Shown one piece after another: positions 1 to 22,500 of a stretch of DNA of 22,500 nt. The notes beneath the pieces were generated by a model that worked only from the letters and a program-made list of their open reading frames with translations, did not search any database and was not told the DNA's origin. The stretch comes from Chrysomallon squamiferum (lineage: Eukaryota; Mollusca; Gastropoda; Neomphalida; Peltospiridae). Position 1 is the first letter of the stretch. Each line of letters opens with the position of its first letter. The stretch covers positions 15,051,953-15,074,452 of the forward strand of contig CM022674.1 in assembly GCA_012295275.1 (NCBI GenBank), read 5' to 3'. Made by a program: the position numbers and the translations under genes.

Positions 1-134
1 AAGTAACCGATCTTTTCACTACTAAGCTACCTAACATTTTGAACTTTTCAAAATAAATCTTTACGAGAGATCAAACGTCTGACACACATAGGTAAACTGT
101 ACAAAATGTCAGTCTAACTCAGAGACAAGCTCTG

Positions 135-5346
<5,212 letters not shown>

Positions 5347-5613
5347 AAAAATAATTTCTCTTTGTTGGGATCTTCTCGTGTTATCATTTTGATCAGGTTT
5401 TTTCAGTTCTTGCTGGGCAATTTCAGAATCTTCACAGTATGTGTAATGAAAACATTTGCATATATTTCAACGGTAAATAAATAAATAAATAAATAAATAA
5501 ACAAAACAAACAAATAAATAAATAATTAAATAAATAAATAACCAAACAAAGGGACAAAAACTAACTAAGTAAATAAATAAATAAACTAACAAACAAACAA
5601 ACAAACAAACAAA

Positions 5614-5652
<39 letters not shown>

Positions 5653-5911
5653 ACAATTATAGTAACAGTAATACTAAATTATAATGTTGTTTATTGTACT
5701 GCTGGTCCTGGTACTACTACTGTTATTGCTGCTGCAATAGTTACTAAGCACTGGTAATTAACTGATCAAATACTGGAAGATCTGTTAATTTATTTATGAC
5801 CAAAACGGACTCCCGTACAGTATTAATTTAATCAAAAGTCCAGTTTCAAAGTACATACGTTACAGATAACACGTCTATTTTTTATTTTGTGAAACATTTG
5901 CGTTAGACATC
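5347..5911. other. Divergent spacer between the receptor-like and peptidase genes
   Basis: Contains an interrupted (AAAT)n/(AAAC)n tract at 5474-5652 and otherwise unremarkable AT-rich DNA. If both first exons are right, promoters for both genes, or one shared promoter, must lie here or in unseen 5' UTR introns. No clear TATA box was chosen. Confidence 0.4.
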
Positions 5912-13683
<7,772 letters not shown>

Positions 13684-13792
13684 TTGTGACCTAAATTAAT
13701 AATCTCAGTGATGTAGTACAACTGCGATTTGGTAACCTGCATTAGTAAGCAAATTATCCGAGTTACCTAGACTTGCTATTTGTCTAATTATG

Positions 13793-13798
13793 ATTAAA
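13793..13798 (+). promoter_or_regulatory. Candidate poly(A) signal of the cysteine peptidase (ATTAAA)
   Basis: ATTAAA, 109 nt after the stop codon, is the first poly(A) hexamer or common variant downstream on the plus strand. AATAAA at 14022-14027 is a later alternative. No transcript evidence is available. Confidence 0.35.
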
Positions 13799-13802
13799 AG
13801 AA

Positions 13803-13910
13803 ATACTACTACTATCACCACTACTACTACTACTACTACCACTACTACTACTACTACTACTAATAATAATAATATTAATGATGATGATCATAATGATGAT
13901 AATAATAATA
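13803..13910. repeat. (ACT)n then (AAT)n and (GAT)n triplets
   Basis: Triplet repeats in the short interval between the convergent peptidase and RGD peptide genes. Confidence 0.9.
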
Positions 13911-13929
13911 AGGGATGATGTTAAAATAA

Positions 13930-13939
13930 TTTATTTATT
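13930..13939 (-). promoter_or_regulatory. Candidate poly(A) signals of the RGD peptide gene
   Basis: Two overlapping AATAAA hexamers on the minus strand, about 200 nt after the stop at 14135. This would make the region 14134 to about 13915 the 3' UTR. Confidence 0.4.
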
Positions 13940-14134
13940 GAAAATGTAGAATATTTTGACGTATAAAACTCAGATATACAAAACATCACCAACTTTCACC
14001 AGCACTGTATGATATGATGTAAATAAATATTTCACACAAATGGAAGTCACGTGATTGTTTCTTCTTAAACCAGCCAATGAAAAAGCCATTTTTTTTCTTA
14101 GCAGCTTCTCCGTGTAATTGGTAGATCGTTCGTT

Positions 14135-15712
14135 TTAGAGATCTTTTATATCTGAAATGCACATTCAAGAAAAAAGGTCTTCAAGGAAAGATAGGTTATG
14201 TAATGCAGCTGTAAATTTATATATATTAAAATTGACATTCGGAAGAGAGAAAAAAAATTAAGATTAAAAAAAAAATAAAATAAAAACTAAAATGAATGAA
14301 TGAATACTGAGAGAAAACAGAACGAAAGAAACACATTGTACCACTCTTTCTATCTAGTCCTCAAACAAACACTTAGTCATATGTTGTAAGAATCGGGGAT
14401 AAATAAATAACACACAGAGACACACACACACGCACACGCACGTACAGCACGCACGCACGGGCATACTGATAAACAGAAAAACAAACTACTGTTCTCAGTG
14501 ATAAGAATATAGTGATTAGCAGTAATGATTCTTAATTTTCTCCTTCCCTTAATCTAAGCAATATAAATCATAACAGTAGCCAGTGGTTGGAACGGAATAT
14601 GATTTGAAAATGATTTGATCCAAGACATACATCGCATTAACAGAATGTAAAGAATCTATTTATTCTTACCAATTTTTATATCTGTAGAAGGTGGTTGTCG
14701 TGGTTGTGGCATGGGACACTGCGGTAGTTTTCCTCCCGTGTTTATACCCGCCCCTGTGTAGTAAAACTCCGGCCTCGGGCACCGCCCGTCACCCCTGATA
14801 CCAGGGCAACCCATGGCAAGCAGGAGGAAAAATACTGTAAGTAAATTATGAAATTTTTGAAAATAGAAAATTATGATAATTATAAATGAGCTGGAACAGA
14901 GCACAGATCGAAGTGAATAAAATTTAAATAAAAGTGTCTGAAGTAAGACTAATGTAATGTTGAATAAAATAATGTAATGTAATGTAAAATAATGTAATGT
15001 AAATTATCGTAATATAAGGTAAAGTAAAATACGGTAACGTAATATAAAAATATAAACTTAAAATAAATTAACGTAACAATATAAAGTAAAATAAATTAAC
15101 GTAACAAACTGAGATGATATAAAATAAAGTAACATAATGTAAATTAAAATAAAGTAAAATCAAGTAACGTAAGAGCCTAAAATAAATATCATAAAAACAA
15201 TTAAGTAATATAAAAACGTAAAAAGAAAAGCATAACGTAAAACAACAGGGTAAATTAAAATAAATAAAATAAAATAAAGTAAAGTCACAACTAAGCTTAT
15301 TCAGTTATATAATGAGGTAGTATTTTAGTTTTAACAGTATGTAAATAAATAAATTAATATTTATGAACAATAAAACAAGTAATCATATAAAACAATTAAT
15401 TTAAGAATATGAAGAATGAAAGAAAATAATATAAATAAATAGACGTTCAATTTATAAGTAATATAAAATGAAATGAAATAAAATAAAATAAAATAAATAG
15501 ATAAATAAATAAATATATTAAATAAAATATAAAAAATATAAAATAATAAACAAATAAATAAAATAAAATAAGTAATATAAAAATATCAACATGCGTATTA
15601 TAAGAAGCTAAGTATTTTGTCTTTCACTTTATCAAAAAAAAAAATCACGTTATATCGTTTTAACAAAAATCACCACTTTCATTTTACCTGTAACAAAACT
15701 CAAAACGGCCAT
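14135..15712 (-). CDS. Small secreted peptide with a Cys-flanked RGD motif (3 exons)
   Basis: Minus-strand exons: 15712-15688 (ATG, MAVLSFVT), 14834-14670 (acceptor TTACAG, donor GTAAGA) and 14151-14135 (acceptor TTTCAG, ending DIKDL and TAA). Phases match throughout: 68 residues. Residues 1-17 form a signal peptide split over two exons (MAVLSFVTVFFLLLAMG). The remainder begins CPGIRGDGRCPRPE, has a third Cys at 48 (LPQCPMPQPRQPP) and a Pro/Gln-rich end. RGD at 22-24 sits between Cys18 and Cys27. RGD in a short loop is the classical integrin-recognition form, so adhesion or anti-adhesion is conceivable but unproven. Three Cys would leave one unpaired or favour a dimer. The second exon is much more GC-rich than its surroundings. 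The family is not recognised. The third exon is the least sure; if intron 2 is retained the frame ends GKNK instead. Confidence 0.65.
14940..15590. repeat. Long degenerate A-rich repeat (TAAAG/TAACG/TAATG-like)
   Basis: About 650 bases of plus-strand TAA-based four- to six-base units, very poor in C. It fills most of intron 1 of the RGD peptide gene, whose sense strand is therefore T-rich. No coding capacity. Confidence 0.8.
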
Positions 15713-16489
15713 TTCTTCTTGCTATCACTGTCCCAAATTTACTAAATGATCATATTAATTATCACGAAAACTGTTATACTAATATATTTCCTGGGCCCAG
15801 TTTAGCGGCCATGTGTGTATCATGGTTACCGCGGATTACGCAGTGTGAGAGCGTCTTTAGCAACTTTGAAATCGATAATAGGTGTCCAACGGAAATATAT
15901 GCTCGGTTTAATAAAGAAATAGACTTTCACAACGGGACATTATCAAAAATGACCCAAAATAACACGAATCAGCAGTATAACAGTAGGCAGTGGACAGAGG
16001 TCAGCAGGTGGTCATCTGTACACTATAGGATGTATTGTTTTCTTCCGTAGGCTTTTGTTAGCTTCTATGTTCGACGCCGTGCATGTATAAATCTAATCGC
16101 AAAAACGCTGACGTTACAGGTTTTGGTATAGATTTATTTAGTGTTTTACGTGTGTATTGTACGTGTATGTACGAGTCAGATATATGAAGGTGCATGTTTG
16201 ATGTAAAAACAACGTTTTCCAGAAGGTCTTATTATTTTCGTTTCTATTTTATTTTCTTATCTACCTAGTGTCTGTCTGACTATTTCAATTAATCCATCTT
16301 TCTTTCTTTCTTCCACTGCATTTGCTGGTTTTTATACTTTAAATTTATTTTAGTTTCGTTGTGTATACGTATTTGTCAAACACTTGATCGGTTTACATCA
16401 GTTTCGATTTTAACCACGTTAGGTTTCATCAGCAACTGTCCGTCTTGAATCAACATTTACTTAGATACAGAATACAATTACTGATTACC
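15713..16489. other. Upstream region of the RGD peptide gene
   Basis: An AT-rich word (aatatattt, about 15780-15788) lies roughly 70 bases upstream of the minus-strand ATG and could act as a TATA-like element. A short plus-strand open frame at 15811-16050 shows no domain. Nothing else is recognisable. Confidence 0.3.
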
Positions 16490-16826
16490 TGACTGGTCGC
16501 AGGATCGATCCGTCTCAATTCTGACATGGGCTATTTCCCGATACAGCCAGTACCAAAAGCTACTAGATTACTAAAAGCCAAGGCTATGGTCCCCTGTCTA
16601 TGGGTAGGTGTATATAAAACATCATTTATTGCTAACTGATAACAGTAGTCTATCATGCTGCGTTAGTGGGTTTCCTTTCTTATTATATTTAAAGTGGGTT
16701 TCCTTTCTTATTATATTTAGCTACTACTAACAGTATACGTATTTATAATATTATATCATATATATATAATCATAGACACCAAACATATTGAGTAAGCCGT
16801 TGAAATAAACTTTCCTTCCTTTTTTG
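16490..16826 (+). mobile_element. Degenerate molluscan tRNA-derived SINE (body and 3' end)
   Basis: Contains ggtcgcaggatcgatcc (end of the tRNA-like head, B-box-like), gggctatttcccgatacagc, a segment ending tgtatataaaac, gggtttcct, and a 3' end reading ttgagtaagccgttgaaata followed by aactttccttcctt. The order and wording match a SINE body I know as widespread in molluscs. The head is missing or unrecognisable. It includes an internal 28-bp tandem duplication at 16665-16719. Confidence 0.7.
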
Positions 16827-18102
<1,276 letters not shown>

Positions 18103-18500
18103 GTATTGCTAGAGCAACGACCAACAAAGCCACAGAACACATCCCAAGATCCGTAACCTGTTTCTTTTTTTTTCTAAATATGATTATTACTATTATTATC
18201 AATATCACACAAAAGTCGCCAGACGAAATGCGAAACAGAAGTCTAAATTAACGGGAGACAACACAATCCGGCATCCAGGTGAGAGTTACCTCCTGCTGAC
18301 ATCCTAACCAGATGTCGCCATGTTGTAATGAAAGTCTCGCTGGTAATATCGATATTGAGCTGTTGACGGTAACACAAGCCGCGGCGCTATACTGTTGACT
18401 TCGCAGAGAGAGCACAGCTTGTGGTGACGTGTTTCACAGCAGCGAGACACGTCAGTACACAGCTTCTGATTATCTCATACGTCAGTGTGGGTAAAAGATA
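18103..18500 (-). other. Weak candidate for minus-strand 5' exons
   Basis: A relatively GC- and CpG-rich segment (about 18290-18480) ends at a GTAACT donor (18289), and a second segment, 18157-18103, lies between AAACAG and GTGAGT. Joined, they can be read from MSAGG onward; alternatively the second alone reads MCSVALLVVALAI, a signal-like start. The acceptor has a poor pyrimidine tract. No downstream exon in phase was found in the window. Confidence 0.25.
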
Positions 18501-19640
18501 TTGGTCGCTTTGTTTTAAAAATGTAGTAATGTTGATTACATATTGGATTATAGCTATTTAGGTAGTTTTATCGCACCTTGATTTAAATACTGTTAAATAA
18601 TGGTGACGTTGAAGGTGTTTATTGCTAGACTGCCGATAGTGACAACGACGACAACAACAACACCGGCAACAACAATAAAAACTTTACATTTCTGTTGCTT
18701 TTCAGGACAACAATATGAATAACAACAACAGCGGTAACAACAGCAATAACGACAACAACAACACTACTGCTATAACTACTACCATTATTGTGTTTGCTAT
18801 TACTTCCATTAAGCCATATTATGTAACATTATTGCAGCTGCTGATAACGTCCACTGAACAAGTTTCAGTTGTAATCATTATGTTTCAGCCTGCAGCTAAT
18901 ATTACCGCTGCTTGTAACTCATCAACAAACTACATAGATCTGGAACGCAAAATGATTTTGTAAATGGCAATGTTTTATAATAATTATATAACCATTATTT
19001 AATTTTTATATATGGCTTGAACAAGGGAGAAAAGAGTGTATTTAATAGGAAGTACTCGTGACAGAGTTGTCTTCCCTAGACAAAAATGTTTCATGACGGC
19101 GCCCATTCGATAACGTAAAATCAGATTTAAAATAATAATAATATAATAATAATAATATCAACAACAGAAAATAGGATATATATATATGCTTGTTTAACGA
19201 CCTATAAATATTAATTATTATGTTATTTAAAAATAAAAAACTTCAAATAAAGAGTCAAAAGTCTCAAAATAACGTTTTCCATCGTATTATAGTGATTCGC
19301 TATCAGGTACGAACCTATCTTAATGATAGTATTTTCACCGGACAAAAATATATAATACTGATCGCATATAGTTCAACTTTCATTTCAACAAAGATTTTGA
19401 TGTTTTTTGTGTGTTTGTGTGTGTTTGTGTGTGTGTTTATATATATATAAGAGACGGTTAATAAGCTGGTAAATGATTAGAACGTAGAGGGATCCAAACG
19501 TTATTTTAGTACTACAGTTAGTGTTAATGGTGGTAGTAGTGAAAATAACAGTTATGCATGTATTGCTTGTTCTAATGTAGCTAGTAGTGTTAGTGGTGGT
19601 AGTAGTAGTAGTAGCAGTAACAGTTGTAACAACATTGAGG
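18501..19640. other. Non-coding stretch
   Basis: AAC-rich (about 18645-18770), AT-rich and GTAGTA-rich (about 19520-19620) patches. A strong-looking acceptor (ttgcttttcag, about 18694-18704) precedes an Asn-rich open frame to 18963, which I read as repeat-derived. Confidence 0.4.
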
Positions 19641-19671
19641 TGTTTTTATGTATTTGTCTGCCGGTCTCTCT

Positions 19672-19974
<303 letters not shown>

Positions 19975-19985
19975 AGACGTAATAT

Positions 19986-20213
19986 TGAAGTTAGTTTTAA
20001 ACAAATATTTATAAATTCAGTCAGCTATTGATTCAAGTAAACTGAATATGTCTAGGGACTGAAAGGTAAATGTACGCTGATCAATGGAAGCGATAACTTT
20101 CGAGCCAGTGTGTCAGATAAAAAGACAGAAATAAAATATTTTAATTTTCAAATGGAAGCGTGAGCCGTTTATCAGTAACATTAATGTTTAAAACTGATAG
20201 CTGTGATGTTAGA
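19986..20213 (+). repeat. Left arm of a large inverted repeat
   Basis: Matches the reverse complement of about 21958-22198 along most of its length. The core 20102-20174 is identical, base for base, to the reverse complement of 22000-22072 (73 bases). The flanking parts are diverged but alignable, such as the block around ggactgaaag. Confidence 0.9.
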
Positions 20214-20604
20214 AAAAAATATATAATAAAAATAACAAATATCAGTAAAATATTTCCTTTACTCACCCATTCAACCAGTAAGTCATTTATCACACTCAGG
20301 AACACCCACTCACCCACACACAAACGCACAGTCGTACACAGGCATACAAACACATGCGCTTAGCTAGTCGTTCAGACCCTGACTTGTTCAGTGGCTGATA
20401 TTTGCGACGCAATTACTAATAAACTCGTTTATTGACTCATTCATTTATTATATCACACACACACTGAAATGCATAGTTACCCACTCTGTGACTTATTCAC
20501 TCAGAGTCACATTTATTTTTTTTACTCACGTCACCAATTATTTATACTTATTCACTTACACACATATATTCACTGAATTATGTTTACGTTCATTCGGTCG
20601 TTCT

Positions 20605-20737
20605 CAGTGTGGGTCAGTGGTTAAAGCGCAGTTCTTACGTGGTCAAGATCGCAGGATCAATCCTCTGTAGCGATCTCATTCAATTTTTCCCCCTTTCCAG
20701 CTAGTTAGTCATGTCTGGTGTTTCAAGAAAAGAAGCA
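20605..20737 (+). mobile_element. Head of the same SINE family, 3'-truncated
   Basis: A-box-like gggtcagtggttaaagcg at 20611-20628 and B-box-like gcaggatcaatcc at 20651-20663, with tRNA-like spacing. They are followed by a body fragment (ttccagctagttagtcatg, ctggtgtttcaa) corresponding to the part after the head. It stops near 20737 in A-rich sequence. It complements the copy at 16490, which lacks the head. Confidence 0.6.
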
Positions 20738-20739
20738 AA

Positions 20740-21800
20740 CGAACTATAAATGGAAAAAGAAAAAGAATAAATAAGTTAAGAAATTGAAACATATATATAA
20801 TAATAAAAGATAAATAAATAAATAAATTAGAAATCAAAAAGAAAAAAGAAAAGAAGAAGACGAAGAAACCATCTATAGGAAGATGTATAATAATGATTCT
20901 GTGCTGTCATTAGTAAGAAAAGTGTGGAGTGCTAGGCGTGGTTTCAGTTCTCGTGTCATTATTTTAACAAATAAAATAAAATTTACACGACAGACGCCAA
21001 ATAACAGCTAATAACAAAAAGTGCTTTTCATTTTTTGCGCTGTACATTTTCCTTCTTTTATTTCTTTCGTTTCATTATTATTTATCAAATTAACAGTCAG
21101 TTCATTAAATATAAAAAGAGGAGTTATGTTTCTTGACAGAGCATAAATAAACCTTTCACTGAAAACGTTCTTCGTCAAGAAAAATAAAATGTAGTACATT
21201 AATAAAAATAATAATTGTAAAAAAGAAATAAAGAAATTAAACCTTTTCTAGCGTCAGATCATTTTATTTTTTTATTTTTTTTATTTTTATTTATTTTTTA
21301 TTTTATTTTTTTTTTATTTTTATTTTTTTACAGTTTTCCATTAGCCTTATTAACATTTTTTTTTTTTTTGTACGTGCTTTTTTATTAAGTTTGCGAAACC
21401 GCCAAAGATTGTTGTCGGCCATCAATCAGTCTTTCAGTGGTTAAACTTGAGAATGGAACCATTCCAGCATTTCTCGATATTTCCCCACGAATAAATGTTC
21501 CTCTTGTAAACAAACTCGAAGTTACAAAGAAAAATGAGCCAACAAATAAAATCGCATAAAAGCTAAACTTTGCTTTTACTTTTGACGAAGTTTTTCACTT
21601 AACCCCCAAAGACGGGCCAGAATAACAACTTAGGCTGGAGTGCTTTTGCGAAACGCGATCGAAAATTTTCAGCAGAAAATAGGAATCGTTTTTCGTAATA
21701 TGTGTGCTGTATTTATATTATTATGATTAAAATGTAGTGATTAGAGAGACACGGTGAGAGAGAGAGAAAAAAAGACGGATAGATATATACAATGAGGGAG
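20740..21800. other. Non-coding interior of the inverted repeat pair
   Basis: A-rich (about 20745-20870) and T-rich (about 21265-21370) stretches. The rest is complex sequence without a recognisable exon or domain. Confidence 0.4.
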
Positions 21801-21804
21801 GGAG

Positions 21805-21913
<109 letters not shown>

Positions 21914-21957
21914 CATGCTTGTTAATCACTATTACTACACCTTTTTCTTACTCTTTT

Positions 21958-22198
21958 CATACTAACACGTCACCTATCACTTTCAAACATTACAATTATT
22001 GATAAACGGCTCACGCTTCCATTTGAAAATTAAAATATTTTATTTCTGTCTTTTTATCTGACACACTGGCTCTAAAGTTATCGTTTCCTTTTATGTGCGT
22101 CCATTTAATTTAGCTTTCAGTCCTCAGATGTAACATTTTGTTTATTTAAATCAATAGCTGACCAACTGACTGAAATAATAAACATTTGTTTAAGGAAG
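21958..22198 (-). repeat. Right arm of the large inverted repeat
   Basis: Inverted partner of 19986-20213, separated from it by about 1.75 kb that includes a SINE head and a (GA)n tract. It could be two opposite copies of a short repeat or the terminal repeats of one element. No transposase frame was seen between them. Confidence 0.9.
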
Positions 22199-22294
22199 TT
22201 TCGAAACACTTTTGTTTTGGGGTTCAAGTTATGAAAAGTAAAACTTCATAATATTTTTTTCTAGAAAAGAAACCTCTACTGTTTTTATTTTCAG

Positions 22295-22342
22295 ATGTTT
22301 TTGTTAAACTCTGTGCTCATAACAGCAAGGCGCCATTTACAG
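22295..22342 (+). other. Weak candidate exon
   Basis: Forty-eight bases between a good acceptor (tttttattttcag) and a GTACTT donor. It can be read in two frames (MFLLNSVLITARRHLQ or VFVKLCAHNSKAPFT). No neighbour in the window supports it. Confidence 0.2.
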
Positions 22343-22500
22343 GTACTTTTCAGCAGATAAGAAAATACACACAAAGTGATGACAGATTTGTTGGTTTCTT
22401 GTTTGTGACAGTATCACGAAGTGAGAGTTTGTGGCATGTCAAGCACACTTTAAAGTTCTCTGATGAAACATTCTGAAAAAATACGTCTCTCTCTCTCTCT

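Noticed and set aside
13986-14168. Lys/Arg-rich minus-strand open frame
   Set aside because: Overlaps the last exon and inferred 3' UTR of the RGD peptide gene in another frame; low-complexity Lys runs.
15811-16050. 79-codon plus-strand open frame upstream of the RGD gene
   Set aside because: No domain, no splice context; length is within chance expectation.
18694-18963. Asn-rich open frame after a good acceptor-like site
   Set aside because: Starts in an AAC repeat and continues without a recognisable domain or a downstream exon.

Overview
The window looks like nuclear DNA of a lophotrochozoan animal, most likely a mollusc. Every convincing coding segment is a short exon bounded by GT/AG splice sites in matching phases. 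The surrounding DNA is AT-rich and full of di-, tri- and tetranucleotide microsatellites. Two degenerate copies of what I recognise as a tRNA-derived SINE widespread in molluscs are present. No prokaryotic features, CRISPR arrays or intact autonomous transposons were seen. All gene models were spliced by hand from the sequence; no homology search was run.

Layout: (1) 135-5346, minus strand: a single-pass membrane protein read from seven exons, with a candidate signal peptide, a Cys-containing segment, a CUB-like domain, a Thr/Ser-rich mucin-like stalk, one transmembrane helix, a basic stop-transfer and a cytoplasmic tail with five tyrosine motifs. (2) 5912-13683, plus strand: a complete 11-exon papain-family (C1A) cysteine peptidase, 369 residues, with an I29 propeptide and an intact catalytic set. 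It is divergent from gene 1, with the candidate start codons about 565 bases apart. (3) 14135-15712, minus strand: a small three-exon gene for a secreted peptide of about 68 residues carrying an RGD tripeptide between two cysteines. It is convergent with the peptidase gene. (4) 15.7-22.5 kb: mostly non-coding, with SINE copies, long (GA)n tracts, a pair of inverted repeat arms about 1.8 kb apart, and two weak exon candidates.

All three genes have predicted secreted or cell-surface products: a signalling-type receptor, a secretory or lysosomal peptidase and an RGD peptide that could bind integrins. Adjacency alone does not show that they work together. The most distinctive items are the multi-tyrosine receptor, the Cys-flanked RGD peptide, and a cysteine peptidase with an unusual active-site loop and a Cys-rich insertion.
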